Shown here: positions 18,175-28,080 of the stretch, one piece after another
Position numbering within the stretch: position 1 is the first letter of the stretch
How the letters are laid out: the number at the start of each line of letters is the position of its first letter
Source: an uncultured Acidiferrobacteraceae bacterium
Lineage (GTDB): Bacteria; Pseudomonadota; Gammaproteobacteria; Acidiferrobacterales; SZUA-150
NCBI GenBank assembly: GCA_913009895.1
Contig: CAJVXY010000009.1
Span: 1-64,000, forward strand
Direction: 5' to 3'
DNA length: 64,000 bases
Translations under genes and position numbers: made by a program
The notes under the pieces: generated by a model
Told to the model about the DNA's origin: nothing
Databases searched by the model: none
The model's input: the letters and a program-made list of their open reading frames with translations, nothing else

Positions 18175-18465
18175 ATGAAAAAAGTCATTATTTTTGCCGC
18201 CCTGTTGACCCTGAGCGCTTGCGCTGGAACTGAAGGACCTTCCTACGACGAAGTGGTTGCACAAGCCAAAAAAGAAATGAAAGTCGCTAAAAGTATGGAT
18301 GCCTTATGGCGTGACACTGGCAAGTTTCTTAAAAAGGCCGATAAAGCCAAAGAAAATGGTGACGACGCAAAAGCCATGAAACTTGCCAAGAAAGCGTTGA
18401 AACAAGCGCAACTTGCACAGGCTCAAAGTACAGCAGAAAAAGGCGCAGCACCTTATTACAAATAA
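18175..18465 (+). CDS. SoxXA-binding protein-like small lipoprotein
   Basis: 96 residues. Signal peptide with lipobox LSAC (Cys16), then a Lys/Ala-rich helical repeat: MDALWRDTGKFLKKADKAKENGDDAKAMKLAKKALKQAQ. The WRDTGK...A.KAG/ND..KA..LA..A..Q pattern and PYYK ending resemble SoxXA-binding (SoxK-type) proteins that assist the periplasmic thiosulfate-oxidising SoxXA cytochrome. No sox genes lie nearby, so the role is inferred from similarity. A strong ribosome site GGAGGAG (18162-18168) precedes the ATG, and a clear terminator follows. Confidence 0.72.
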   Translation: MKKVIIFAALLTLSACAGTEGPSYDEVVAQAKKEMKVAKSMDALWRDTGKFLKKADKAKENGDDAKAMKLAKKALKQAQLAQAQSTAEKGAAPYYK

Positions 18466-18491
18466 GTCTAAGGCGTTTCAGTCATAAATTT

Positions 18492-18519
18492 AAAAAGCCG
18501 GGTTCTCCCGGCTTTTTTT
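18492..18519 (+). terminator. Rho-independent terminator
   Basis: GCCGGG (18497-18502) and CCCGGC (18507-18512) form a 6-bp GC stem with a TTCT loop. It is preceded by A5 and followed by T7. It ends the small lipoprotein transcript and separates it from xseA. Confidence 0.93.
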
Positions 18520-18565
18520 ATAGCGTAGACTTTAATACCTCTTGTAGATAAATTTTTTCAGTAAA

Positions 18566-19918
18566 ATGCAAAACGACCAAAATAATTCGGGAAAAAATAT
18601 TTACTCTGTTTCCCAGTTTAATAGAAGCGTTCGCTCCTTGCTGGAGACCAGCTACCCCATTGTCTGGATTGAAGGAGAAGTATCCAACCTGGTGCGCCCT
18701 GCATCTGGTCATAGCTATTTTTCACTGAAAGATGAAGGCGCCCAAATTCGATGTGCATTATTTAAAAACAGGCTCAACAAAATTAGTGCGAAACTTGAAG
18801 ACGGGAAAAAAATTATTGTCCGGGCGAAAGTCAGCCTTTATGAAGGCCGGGGAGATTTTCAGCTCATTATTGAATCGTTTGAAGATGCCGGTGAAGGGCA
18901 GCTAATAAAGAAATTTGAGCAATTGAAAAATAAACTGTTGGCAGAAGGCCTGTTCGATGAGTCGGTAAAAGTTGCGCTGCCTGTATTTCCAAAACGGTTA
19001 GGCGTCATTACCTCACCGACTGGCGCTGTTATTCATGACATTATCACTGCCCTTAACCGGCGTTTTCCAGCACTACCTGTCATAATCTATCCATCCCGGG
19101 TACAGGGCGCAACTGCCGCAGAAAACATAAAAAACATGATTGAAATTGCCGCCGAGCGTAATGAATGTGATGTCCTGATAATTGCCCGTGGTGGCGGATC
19201 GCTGGAAGATCTTTGGCCGTTTAACGAAGAAATCGTTGCCCGGGCAATATTTAATTGCAAGATTCCGATTATTTCCGGTATTGGTCACGAGACTGATACA
19301 ACAATCGCTGACTGGGTTGCCGATAAAAGAGCGCCAACACCAACAGCGGCGGCCGAACTAATTAGTCCTGACCAGGCTGAAATAACAAACTCACTTTTGG
19401 AATTTGAAAATAAACTGTTCAAACTATCAAATGCGACAATTCAGAATCTATCTCAAAAAATTGATTTTTTAACAAGACAACTAAAAACCCCAGATCAGCA
19501 AATTGAACAATTTGTGTTAATGATTCAGGGACTCAGTAAAAGATTATCAACGACTATCCTCTTATCGTTGAGCAAAAAACAACAATTGAGCGAGCGTTTG
19601 AATATAAATCTGAATACCCTGCAACCATCCAATAAACTACAACTTCAAAAACAGCATGTTAATAATCTGGCTGGCAGACTAAAATCCTCCTGTAGTGAAA
19701 AAATATCTACTTTGCGCAACCGGCTACATGGGTTCTCCCGTGAGCTCAATGCAATCAGTCCCCTTGAAACTATGGCCAGGGGATATTCAATTACCCGATT
19801 ACTGGATTCTGGTATTATTTTTCGTGATATCGGGCAAGTCAGGAAAGGTGACTTAATTGAAACAGTAATAAAAAATGCGGCCGTTGTAAGTAAGGTCGAT
19901 AAAATAATCAGAAAATAA
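18566..19918 (+). CDS. xseA: Exodeoxyribonuclease VII large subunit
   Basis: 450 residues (E. coli 456). An N-terminal OB fold (WIEGEVSNLVRPASGHSYFSLKD) is followed by the catalytic domain with the conserved GVITSPTGAVIHDI and IIARGGGSLEDLWPFN, and GHETDTTIADWVADKRAPTPTAAAE. A coiled-coil C-terminal region follows. With XseB it degrades single-stranded DNA to oligonucleotides. xseB is not in the window. The next gene starts 7 bp after its stop. Confidence 0.97.
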   Translation: MQNDQNNSGKNIYSVSQFNRSVRSLLETSYPIVWIEGEVSNLVRPASGHSYFSLKDEGAQIRCALFKNRLNKISAKLEDGKKIIVRAKVSLYEGRGDFQLIIESFEDAGEGQLIKKFEQLKNKLLAEGLFDESVKVALPVFPKRLGVITSPTGAVIHDIITALNRRFPALPVIIYPSRVQGATAAENIKNMIEIAAERNECDVLIIARGGGSLEDLWPFNEEIVARAIFNCKIPIISGIGHETDTTIADWVADKRAPTPTAAAELISPDQAEITNSLLEFENKLFKLSNATIQNLSQKIDFLTRQLKTPDQQIEQFVLMIQGLSKRLSTTILLSLSKKQQLSERLNINLNTLQPSNKLQLQKQHVNNLAGRLKSSCSEKISTLRNRLHGFSRELNAISPLETMARGYSITRLLDSGIIFRDIGQVRKGDLIETVIKNAAVVSKVDKIIRK

Positions 19919-19925
19919 AACTGTT

Positions 19926-20816
19926 ATGTTCATCAACATTCACATAGTCGCGCGTTTGCTTAAAACACCAGTAATTTTTTTATTATTGACGCTGACCACG
20001 TTTGCTGCTGATGCTGCTGTTGAAGGTTCACTGCCTAAAAATTCACCGGTGCCAGGCGGTATCATCCTGGTTAAAACTGTGGCCACTGATCTACCGAAAC
20101 CTGAAGCCTATTTTTCCGGTAATCGCGTAACCGTAGTGAAAAGGAACAATTCCTGGACTGCCATAATTGGCCTGGGTCTTGATGTTAGTCCAGGTGAACA
20201 TATTCTATATACGGTTAATATGGATGGAGATCAGAAATCATACCCTTTTGTTGTCAAAGAACACGCTTATCCAAGGCAAAATCTGCGCATCAAAAACCGC
20301 AGGCAAGTAGATCCTAACGAACAGGATCTTGTGCGAATAAAAAAAGAATCTAAAATTGTCCACAATGCCTTTGAATACTGGACTGAGCGAGGTGCTGATA
20401 ATTTTAATTTCTTATTGCCCGTGAAAGGCCGACTGTCCAGTAAATTCGGGCTGAGGCGATATTTTAATAACAAACCCCGTAAACCACATAGTGGTATTGA
20501 TATCGCCGCCCCGCTCGGCACCAGTATTAAAGCGCCCGTTGATGGAATAATTATCGCAACAGGTAAATTCTTCTTTAATGGTAACACTATTTTTATCGAC
20601 CATGGTCGTGGCCTGGTCACCATGTATAATCACCTGAATATTATTAGTGTCTCAGAAGGTCAATCTGTGAAACGCGGCGAGGTGATTGGTAAAGTGGGAA
20701 AAACTGGCAGGGTTACGGGGCCACATTTACACTGGTCGGTAAGTCTTAACAATGCGAGAGTGAACCCTATGTTGTTACTAAATAAAAAGTCGAAAAAATT
20801 ACTGTGGGTCAAGTAA
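19926..20816 (+). CDS. Periplasmic M23-family peptidase
   Basis: 296 residues. An N-terminal signal sequence ends near TFAADA. A beta-rich region is followed by a LytM/M23 domain with all zinc ligands: PHSGIDIAA (His and Asp) and GPHLHWSV (His-x-His). It also has GKVGKTGRVTG. It would cut peptide cross-links in peptidoglycan. Many gammaproteobacteria place an M23 peptidase directly after xseA, as here (7-bp gap), so co-transcription is likely. Confidence 0.9.
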   Translation: MFINIHIVARLLKTPVIFLLLTLTTFAADAAVEGSLPKNSPVPGGIILVKTVATDLPKPEAYFSGNRVTVVKRNNSWTAIIGLGLDVSPGEHILYTVNMDGDQKSYPFVVKEHAYPRQNLRIKNRRQVDPNEQDLVRIKKESKIVHNAFEYWTERGADNFNFLLPVKGRLSSKFGLRRYFNNKPRKPHSGIDIAAPLGTSIKAPVDGIIIATGKFFFNGNTIFIDHGRGLVTMYNHLNIISVSEGQSVKRGEVIGKVGKTGRVTGPHLHWSVSLNNARVNPMLLLNKKSKKLLWVK

Positions 20817-20854
20817 TCATGTGAAAGCGTGATGATATTTTCTGAGTCTGGTAT

Positions 20855-21073
20855 TTAAACTAATTTAACTTTTATGTGTAATTTATACTGCCCGCACTCA
20901 ATGATATCTCCTGATTTAATTTTATTTCGTTTTCTGGTTTCTACGTTACCATTTACGACAACTTTTCCATTGGAAATCATCAACTTTGCTTCTGCGCCAC
21001 TGGAGGCGATGCCTTCAAACTTCAGGATTTTGTAAAGCTCGATGGGTTCTCTTGAAATCTCTACTTCTTTCAT
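20855..21073 (-). CDS. S4-domain RNA-binding protein (YbcJ-like)
   Basis: 72 residues covering one S4 fold: EPIELYKILKFEGIASSGAEAKLMISNGKVVVNGNVETRKRNKIKSGDIIE. The GxxxxxxxAKxxIxxGxVxVNGxxExRKxxKIxxGDxI pattern is typical. It probably binds rRNA or the ribosome. Convergent with the peptidase gene. Partner unknown. Confidence 0.88.
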   Translation of the reverse strand: MKEVEISREPIELYKILKFEGIASSGAEAKLMISNGKVVVNGNVETRKRNKIKSGDIIECGQYKLHIKVKLV

Positions 21074-21148
21074 AACAAGGGAGATATTATCAATAAATTT
21101 CGGGGTTACAAAATATTATAAAAACGAGAATTAAATATCTATTTTTAT

Positions 21149-22309
21149 TTATATTTTACCTAAAATAATTTGTTTCAGGTTTTTAGCTATTTCGAGTCCA
21201 TCCTTGTAAGCGTCTGAGGCCATCTTTTTTGCTGTTGGTATAAACGCAATTATTTCAGACCAAAAATAAATAATAACAAAAAATATAATAGCTAACAGTA
21301 ATGTATATATTGCTGGTTTTATTTTTCTGTGTAAGGCCGCCTTATCTTCATGAGCATGTGCACTTACGGTTTCACCTTTTTTTTCTATAGGTAAGGCCGA
21401 GCTAAATTTGGCGGATTTTTTCCCCAGTAATGCGTCCTGGAATTCTCGTGCTGATTTAGGTCGATCTGTAGGATAACATTGCAGCGCCCATTCCATGCAT
21501 TTAATTGTTTTTTCCTGTAACTTTCTGGTTCCTATTTTATTTACAGGCGTCATGGGGTCCGCATGGAATTTAAGAATCATCTGGTATCGATCCAGGGACT
21601 CTGTTGGCCGCTTGCCATGAAAACAACGATACATGCTCGCCCCCAGCGCATAAATGTCAGTCCATGGCCCCTGCTCGCCTTTATCAGGATATTGTTCAAT
21701 AGGCGCATAACCAGGCGTTAATATGGTTCTCTGGCTATGGCCACTCATTGCCTGGCGCGCCGATCCGAAATCAATCAATATGGGTGTATTATCTTCGCGC
21801 AAATAAATATTATCCGGCTTGATATCCAGATGTAACATGCCGGCAGCATGTACTGCTTCCAGTCCGTTTAAAATCGGCAATATGATTTGAAGCAAGTCGG
21901 CTTCTTTCATTCTATTGCCATGTTGGCGCAAGTATTGGCCAAGACTTTGGCCTTTCTCATACTCCATCACCATGTAAGCAGTGTCGTTAGCCTTCATGTA
22001 ACGCAACACCCTCACTATGTTTGAGTGTTTAAACTGCGCCAGTGCCTGGGCTTCTTTTAGAAATCTCTTTAGGCCCCAGTGATAATCCTTAACAGCATTT
22101 TTAGTGTCAAGATTGGGTATAATTTTTGTATTTTCCCCTCTTGATGCCATCTCATGGGGTAAATATTCTTTAATCGCGACTTTTGCGCCCAGGCTCGTAT
22201 CATGGGCAAGATAGGTGATACCGAACCCGCCATGGCCAAGGACAGATTCAATTGTATATTCAGCGAGCTCGTGGCCCCTGGGCAAAGCACTTTTATGATA
22301 ACCACTCAA
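21149..22309 (-). CDS. Membrane-anchored Ser/Thr protein kinase
   Basis: 386 residues. Hanks-type kinase domain (about 17-300): glycine loop GHGGFG, VAIKE lysine, HLDIKPDN catalytic loop, DFGSAR and APIEQY. A single membrane helix at about 330-352 (IYTLLLAIIFFVIIYFW) follows, with a short Lys-rich tail. The kinase thus faces the cytoplasm and lacks PASTA sensor repeats. The start ATG comes one base after the der stop codon, so translation is probably coupled to der. Substrate unknown. Confidence 0.92.
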   Translation of the reverse strand: MSGYHKSALPRGHELAEYTIESVLGHGGFGITYLAHDTSLGAKVAIKEYLPHEMASRGENTKIIPNLDTKNAVKDYHWGLKRFLKEAQALAQFKHSNIVRVLRYMKANDTAYMVMEYEKGQSLGQYLRQHGNRMKEADLLQIILPILNGLEAVHAAGMLHLDIKPDNIYLREDNTPILIDFGSARQAMSGHSQRTILTPGYAPIEQYPDKGEQGPWTDIYALGASMYRCFHGKRPTESLDRYQMILKFHADPMTPVNKIGTRKLQEKTIKCMEWALQCYPTDRPKSAREFQDALLGKKSAKFSSALPIEKKGETVSAHAHEDKAALHRKIKPAIYTLLLAIIFFVIIYFWSEIIAFIPTAKKMASDAYKDGLEIAKNLKQIILGKI

Positions 22310-22310
22310 T

Positions 22311-23729
22311 TTAGCTTCTACTTCCTTTTTTATTTCTTTTTTTATACACTTTCTTTTTTTGTTTTTTAGCTCTTCTTCCCTTGTACGGGTTTTCGCTGGC
22401 CTTAAAATCTATTCTGACAGGTGTGCCGGCAAGATTCAGCTTTTTACGATAACAGTTTACCAGATAGCGTTTATAGTGTTCGGGTACAGAGTCTACCTGA
22501 TTCCCGTGAATCATTATTTTTGGTGGATTTTTACCTGCTTGGTGGGCAAATTTCAGTCGAATTCGCCTGCCTTTGACCATTGGCGGTGAGGTTTTGGTGG
22601 TAGCTTGCTCCAGTATTCTGGTTAATAATGACGTGGGCAATACCTGGGTCGCCGCCGCATAGGCCTCGTCTACTGACAAAAATAAATTTTTCAGGCCAGT
22701 CCCCTTAAGGGCTGAAAGATAGTGATGATTAGCAAACGCCAGAAAAGGCAGGCGCCTGTCTATTTCTTGTTTTATAGCGTTTCTTTTTTCAATATCCAGT
22801 AAATCCCACTTATTTAACACTACCACCAGTGCGCAACCTTTTTCAAGAATATGGCCTGCCAGGGTGGCGTCCTGATCGGTAACACCATCCGCAGCATCAA
22901 TCACCAGGATTACTATATTTGCTTCATCTATTGATTGTAGTGTTTTTATACCTGAGAACTTTTCAACGATTTCAGTAATTTTACCTTTTCTTCTCAGGCC
23001 AGCAGTGTCAATCAACATATAAGATTGGCCATTCAGCTCAAAAGGTACGTACACGCTATCTCTTGTCGTGCCAGGCTCATCAAAGACAAGCACACGTTCA
23101 GCGCCTATCAGTGAGTTGATAAGCGTAGATTTTCCGACATTCGGCCGACCAACAAATGCTACCTTGGGAATATCTAAATCCGGATCGGCCTGTTCAGTAT
23201 TAAAATCACGATCAGCGAAAAGCAGCTCAAGTAACTCGTCTATATTATCCCCTTGAGACGCAGATAGAGCTACTGGCTCGCCTAGTGATAACTCATAAAA
23301 TTCAGAAACTGCAAGCTCTTCTTCTACACCTTCCGATTTATTGACAACAAGAAAAACCGGCTTTTCCTGTTTCCTGAGTGTATTGGCAATTACCTGATCT
23401 TGCGGTTGCAACCCCGTTCTTCTATCAACCATCAATACGATATAGTCTGCTTCATCAATTGCCTGTTCTGTCTGCAGGGCTACAAGACGGGTTATGCTAT
23501 CACTATTTTTTTTATCACTATCTTTTTTTCTATTACTGGAGAGATCCGTAATACCGCCGGTATCAATTACGAAGAATGAATAGGGATCACGCTCACATGT
23601 ACCGTATTGCCTGTCCCTGGTGATACCTGGCTCATCAATAACCAGTGCAGCTTTCTTTTTCGTAAGCCTGTTAAACAAAGTAGACTTGCCAACATTAGGT
23701 CTGCCTACTAGCGCTACTACCGGTTTCAT
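22311..23729 (-). CDS. der: Ribosome-assembly GTPase Der (EngA)
   Basis: 472 residues. Two tandem GTPase domains: GRPNVGKSTLFN / DTGGI / NKSEG, and GRPNVGKSTLIN / DTAGL / NKWDL. A KH-like C-terminal domain (PPKIMIHGNQVDSVPEHYKRYL) and a basic tail (KKQKKKVYKKRNKKG) follow. It is essential for 50S subunit maturation. Length is near that of E. coli Der (490). It lies 14 bp after bamB, the common bamB-der pairing. Confidence 0.98.
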   Translation of the reverse strand: MKPVVALVGRPNVGKSTLFNRLTKKKAALVIDEPGITRDRQYGTCERDPYSFFVIDTGGITDLSSNRKKDSDKKNSDSITRLVALQTEQAIDEADYIVLMVDRRTGLQPQDQVIANTLRKQEKPVFLVVNKSEGVEEELAVSEFYELSLGEPVALSASQGDNIDELLELLFADRDFNTEQADPDLDIPKVAFVGRPNVGKSTLINSLIGAERVLVFDEPGTTRDSVYVPFELNGQSYMLIDTAGLRRKGKITEIVEKFSGIKTLQSIDEANIVILVIDAADGVTDQDATLAGHILEKGCALVVVLNKWDLLDIEKRNAIKQEIDRRLPFLAFANHHYLSALKGTGLKNLFLSVDEAYAAATQVLPTSLLTRILEQATTKTSPPMVKGRRIRLKFAHQAGKNPPKIMIHGNQVDSVPEHYKRYLVNCYRKKLNLAGTPVRIDFKASENPYKGRRAKKQKKKVYKKRNKKGSRS

Positions 23730-23743
23730 TTGGGAAGAGGATA

Positions 23744-25006
23744 TTATTCTTTATTTCGTTTAAAAGAAAACGAAAACTTGCTCTTTTGATTATTTTCTAA
23801 CTTTAATGCTGATAATTCGCCACTGACAGAGCTGACATAGGCAATACGGCCACGAACCACTGCTTGCGTGACGATAGGGCCATCAATCTGTTTTCTGGCC
23901 AAAATACGACCATCATCCACATCTAACCAATGCACGAATCCTTCCAGATCACCCACAATTACATAACCATCAACAACGGCAGGTGGCGATGGAATTCTGC
24001 CTTGAAATTGAGTCTGTTGCCAAACAGTTGCGCCGGTTGACTTCTCATAGGCATACATTACACCCTCGTCATCCAGCACATAAATATTTTTACTGTCTAT
24101 TGCCATGTCACTGAAAATCGATAAATCCCTCGACCATAATTGTTCACCACTTCTGATATCAATAGCGACCAGTTTCCCGTGATAACTGGCAACAAATAAT
24201 CTGAATTCACTGACTATCGGCTGGGCATCGACATCTGTCAGACGCTCGATTTCATTTCTGCCTGATGGTTGGGATACTGGTATCTCCCAAATCTGCTTAC
24301 CGGTTTCCAGTAACAGTGCAACTATGGTTCCAGTCGCAAAACCGGTTATTACAATATTTTGTATAAAGATTGGCGTACTGGTACCTCTCAAGCTTAATGA
24401 GGGCCCTTCTTTATGATACCGCCACATCTGTTTTCCGGTTTTTTCATCCAGTGCGTAAATTGTCCCATCAACAGTTTGTACAATGACTTTATTAGAGGAT
24501 GCTACTGGCTTTGATAATATTTCGGTAGCCAGTCGCCTGTCCCAAAGTATTGCGCCATTTTTTGGATCAAGCGCCATAACTATGCCATCTCTTGTTCCAA
24601 GCAATAGCTTGTCTTCAGACACGCCTACGCCTGCAGTGATATCCCGGCCAAGCTCCACAGACCAGACATCGTCTCCGTCAGTCAATTTAAACGCGGTTAG
24701 TTCGCCATTAGAGCTTACGGTAAACACATTTTCGCCAAGTATTGCGGCAGATAATTTTAATAATCTACCTTCATCTGAGCTTTCAAAACTTTCATCCCAG
24801 ACTACTTTGACAGGATTTTCTGATGAGCTGTCAAAACTTTCATCCCAATCTGCTTCGGCCCAATCTGCTTCGACAGGTTTTTCTGATTCAATCTCGATCA
24901 GAGGTTCAGGCGGGCGAATATTACTGCTGGCGCCACATGCCTGTAAGAATATGGTTGCCAGAAGGAGTATTAGAATTTTATTTGGCATGTTATTTCGATT
25001 TCGCAT
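23744..25006 (-). CDS. bamB: Outer membrane assembly lipoprotein BamB
   Basis: 420 residues versus about 392 in E. coli. Signal peptide with lipobox LQAC. An eight-bladed PQQ-like beta-propeller with repeated DG.IYALD..TGK.W and WLDVDDG motifs scaffolds BamA in beta-barrel insertion. The extra length is an acidic N-terminal insert (about residues 40-80) made of repeats with WDESF(D/E)SS; see the repeat entry. The 17-bp overlap with yfgM suggests coupling. A start at 24988 (MPNKILIL) is also possible. Confidence 0.95.
   Translation of the reverse strand: MRNRNNMPNKILILLLATIFLQACGASSNIRPPEPLIEIESEKPVEADWAEADWDESFDSSSENPVKVVWDESFESSDEGRLLKLSAAILGENVFTVSSNGELTAFKLTDGDDVWSVELGRDITAGVGVSEDKLLLGTRDGIVMALDPKNGAILWDRRLATEILSKPVASSNKVIVQTVDGTIYALDEKTGKQMWRYHKEGPSLSLRGTSTPIFIQNIVITGFATGTIVALLLETGKQIWEIPVSQPSGRNEIERLTDVDAQPIVSEFRLFVASYHGKLVAIDIRSGEQLWSRDLSIFSDMAIDSKNIYVLDDEGVMYAYEKSTGATVWQQTQFQGRIPSPPAVVDGYVIVGDLEGFVHWLDVDDGRILARKQIDGPIVTQAVVRGRIAYVSSVSGELSALKLENNQKSKFSFSFKRNKE
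24771..24886 (-). repeat. Internal tandem repeat in bamB
   Basis: Two related units (24771-24822 and 24823-24886) share TCAAAACTTTCATCCCA and ACAGG(A/T)TTTTCTGA. Within the second, a 15-bp CCAATCTGCTTCG-containing piece is itself duplicated. The protein gains tandem Trp-Asp-Glu-Ser-Phe acidic segments between the lipid anchor and the propeller. Confidence 0.75.
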
Positions 25007-25625
25007 TATCTAGCTTCATCTGCAAGACAGGTTTGTAGTCACCGGATAAGGAAGAGCTTGACAGTGCCAGCTCGTAACTTTTTATTGCATCACCTGTTTT
25101 GCCAGTGCTCATATAAATATCACCTAGCAATTCATTATATTGAGAAGAGAACCCATTTGTTTCTATTGTGCTAATGAGCGCCAGCGCCTCATCGGCTTTA
25201 TTTTCCTGGAAAAACAATATTCTTGCCAATCTTAGTCGCGCCACATGAATAATATCGTTTTCGTTTCCCTGGTCAATTGTGATATTCAAATATTCTTTTG
25301 CTTTCGGATATTCTTTCTCATCTATATATTTTTTTGCCAACATCAGTGACGCCAGCGCCAGGTAAGGTGATGAAGAATATCCGTTAACCAGTTCTTTTGT
25401 AGATTTTTCAGCACTCTTCAGCTTCCCTTGAGAGATATCTGATATTACCTGCTCATATATTTCTGATGCCTGGTCATTTTGCATGTCAGTATAATAATTC
25501 CAGTAACGATAACCGCCAATAAAAAGGGCACCAAACGTAACACCGACAATGATGGCAACGCCATATTCCTTCCACCAGGCTTTTAGTGCTTCTACCTGAT
25601 CTTCATCTGCATATGGTTCGCTCAA
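24990..25625 (-). CDS. yfgM: YfgM-like ancillary SecYEG translocon protein
   Basis: 211 residues. An N-terminal cytoplasmic segment (EDQVEALKAWWKEYG) precedes one membrane helix (AIIVGVTFGALFIGGYRYW), then a periplasmic tetratricopeptide-like region (TPR_21). E. coli YfgM pairs with PpiD at the translocon and influences Rcs signalling. Position between hisS and bamB is the conserved order. Confidence 0.93.
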   Translation of the reverse strand: MSEPYADEDQVEALKAWWKEYGVAIIVGVTFGALFIGGYRYWNYYTDMQNDQASEIYEQVISDISQGKLKSAEKSTKELVNGYSSSPYLALASLMLAKKYIDEKEYPKAKEYLNITIDQGNENDIIHVARLRLARILFFQENKADEALALISTIETNGFSSQYNELLGDIYMSTGKTGDAIKSYELALSSSSLSGDYKPVLQMKLDNAKSK

Positions 25626-25692
25626 TTCTGATTTCTCCTACAATGAATCATCATTAATATTTTCGTTATTTAGTCTCATGATTTGTTTCAGG

Positions 25693-26949
25693 TTAAGGCA
25701 GTAGATGAGAGAATATATCTTTTTGATCTACCGAATACTGTGATTTTTTTTCTCGCAGAGGTTTTATAATGATCTTACCACTACCCACCTCGTCTTCTCC
25801 CAAAATAAGTGCTACTTTAGCCCCACTCTTATCAGCCTGTTTTAATTGGCTCTTGATGCTGCCATCACCACAATGGGCCAGTACGCTTAATGACTTATCG
25901 CGTAATTTTTCCGCCAGCAACATGCCTGTTTTTTTTGCCTCGTTACCCAGCAGGCACATATATATATCTATGTGACCGGACAGCATAGTGCTACCATTTA
26001 TTTTGACCAGCTCTATTATTCTCTCTAGCCCCATGGCAAATCCGACTGCAGGAACCTGTTTACCGCCTAATTGTGCGACCAGGCCATCAAAACGACCACC
26101 GGCACAAATAGCGCCTTGGGCACCTAATTGGTCTGTGGTCCACTCAAACACTGTTCTTGAATAATAATCCAGCCCCCTGACCAGCCTGGGATTTATGTGG
26201 AATTCAATTTCATGGCTTGTAAGCATTTTCTTTAGTTGATTAAAATGTTCCAACGAGGCCGAATCCAGATAATCAATGAGTTTAGGGGCCCGCTCGATAA
26301 TATTTTGCATGTCAGGATTTTTACTATCCAACACTCTTAGTGGATTACTTTTAAGCCTGCGTTTACTGTCTTCATCAAGCTCATCGGTATTGTCAGAAAG
26401 GTAGGCTGTCAACACCTTAATATAAGCAGTCCTCGACTCAATACTGCCAAGTGAATTTAATTCAAGTTTAACGTTATCCAGTCCGAGCTTTCTCCAGATG
26501 CGGGCAGACAGCGCGATTAACTCACAATCAATATCCGGGCCATCAAAACCAAAACACTCAACACCAGTCTGGTAAAATTGTCTGTAACGTCCTTTTTGTG
26601 GTCGTTCATGACGAAACATTGGCCCCGTATACCATAAACGTTGAGTCTGGTTGTGGAACAAACCGTTCTGGATACCCGCACGTACGCACCCTGCTGTTCC
26701 CTCCGGCCTTAAAGTAAGATTATCGCCATTTCTATCGGCAAAGGTATACATTTCTTTCTCAACAATATCTGTTGCACCACCGATTGATCGGGAAAACAAG
26801 GTGGTCTTTTCCAGTAACGGTAATCTTATTTCCTTGTAGGCATACTCGGACAAAGTCGTTTTGATAATAGATTCTACTGCTTGCCATGTACTTGTTTGAT
26901 CAGGTAACAAGTCATTCATGCCGCGAACTGCCTGTATAATGTTCGCCAT
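25693..26949 (-). CDS. hisS: Histidine-tRNA ligase
   Basis: 418 residues (E. coli 424). Class II motifs: RPEGTAGCVRAG (motif 2 region), RHERPQKGRYRQFYQ, LVRGLDYYSRTVFEW (histidine A signature) and GFAMGLERI (motif 3). It charges tRNA-His. It ends with an anticodon-binding domain. It starts 5 bp after ispG. Confidence 0.98.
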   Translation of the reverse strand: MANIIQAVRGMNDLLPDQTSTWQAVESIIKTTLSEYAYKEIRLPLLEKTTLFSRSIGGATDIVEKEMYTFADRNGDNLTLRPEGTAGCVRAGIQNGLFHNQTQRLWYTGPMFRHERPQKGRYRQFYQTGVECFGFDGPDIDCELIALSARIWRKLGLDNVKLELNSLGSIESRTAYIKVLTAYLSDNTDELDEDSKRRLKSNPLRVLDSKNPDMQNIIERAPKLIDYLDSASLEHFNQLKKMLTSHEIEFHINPRLVRGLDYYSRTVFEWTTDQLGAQGAICAGGRFDGLVAQLGGKQVPAVGFAMGLERIIELVKINGSTMLSGHIDIYMCLLGNEAKKTGMLLAEKLRDKSLSVLAHCGDGSIKSQLKQADKSGAKVALILGEDEVGSGKIIIKPLREKKSQYSVDQKDIFSHLLP

Positions 26950-26954
26950 TAAAC

Positions 26955-28073
26955 CTATCCTACTTTTATAACAGGAATAATTTTTTCATCCGATTTTTCC
27001 AGCTGGCCTATCTGGTTACGAATCGTTTTTTCAAGCTCGTCTACAAGTTCGTTGTCTTCAAGTTTTCCTGCAGTCTTACCATTCACATACAAAAGATTTG
27101 GTTTGCCACCGGTTATGCCAATGTCCGCAGTTTTTGCCTCGCCTGGTCCATTTACAACGCAACCAATAATTGCCACATCAATTGACTCATTGATATCGCT
27201 TAAACGTTCTTCCAGCGCATTCACAGTCGTAATAACATCGAATTGTTTGCGTGAACATGTTGGGCAGGCAATGAAGTTAATTCCTTTTTTTCGTAGATGT
27301 AAACTTTTCAGGATGTTAAAACCTACCTTTACTTCCTCAACTGGATCAGCAGCAAGCGATACCCTCAAGGTGTCGCCAATACCGGCCATTAATAAAACAC
27401 CCAGTCCAATGGCACTTTTTACAGTGCCTGACTGTAAACCACCTGCTTCTGTGATGCCCAGGTGAAAAGGTTGATCGATCTGGTTTGCCAGTAATTTATA
27501 GGCAGCAATGGTCATAAAAATTTCTGAAGCCTTGAGGCTGATTTTGTAATTTTGAAAATCGTATTTATCCAGTATATCTATGTGGCGAAACGCTGATTCA
27601 ACCAATGCCTCGGGTGTCGGCTCTGTATATTTTTTTTGAAGGTCCTTCTCCAGGGAGCCAGCATTAACACCGATTCTTATGGGTATACCATGATCCTTAG
27701 CGGACTGGATAACCTGTTTGATTCGATCTTCCTTGCCAATATTGCCAGGATTTATCCTGAGACAGTCTGCGCCCTGTTTGGCCGCTTCCAGTGCAATGCG
27801 GTAATCGAAATGAATATCTGCTACCAGCGGCACATCAACACCTTTTTTAATTTTTCCAAAAGCGATTGCTGATTCAATTGTAGGCACAGAAACTCTGACA
27901 ATATCTGCTCCTGCACCTGACAGGCTCAAGATTTGTTTAGTCGTTGATTCCACATCACACGTATCGGTTGTCGTCATCGACTGGACACTAATCGGTGCAT
28001 CGCCGCCGATTGGCACCTTGCCAACGGTTATCTGGCGTGTTTTCCTTCTTGTAATTGTGGACAGATCTGTCAT
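26955..28073 (-). CDS. ispG: 4-hydroxy-3-methylbut-2-enyl-diphosphate synthase
   Basis: 372 residues, same as E. coli. TIM barrel with [11 protein letters not shown] and INPGNIG. The [4Fe-4S] Cys ligands are in [11 protein letters not shown] and [10 protein letters not shown]. It reduces MEcPP to HMBPP in the MEP isoprenoid pathway, so it depends on the ISC genes to its right. Start 7 bp after rodZ. Confidence 0.98.
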   Translation of the reverse strand: MTDLSTITRRKTRQITVGKVPIGGDAPISVQSMTTTDTCDVESTTKQILSLSGAGADIVRVSVPTIESAIAFGKIKKGVDVPLVADIHFDYRIALEAAKQGADCLRINPGNIGKEDRIKQVIQSAKDHGIPIRIGVNAGSLEKDLQKKYTEPTPEALVESAFRHIDILDKYDFQNYKISLKASEIFMTIAAYKLLANQIDQPFHLGITEAGGLQSGTVKSAIGLGVLLMAGIGDTLRVSLAADPVEEVKVGFNILKSLHLRKKGINFIACPTCSRKQFDVITTVNALEERLSDINESIDVAIIGCVVNGPGEAKTADIGITGGKPNLLYVNGKTAGKLEDNELVDELEKTIRNQIGQLEKSDEKIIPVIKVG

Positions 28074-28080
28074 GTTAAAA

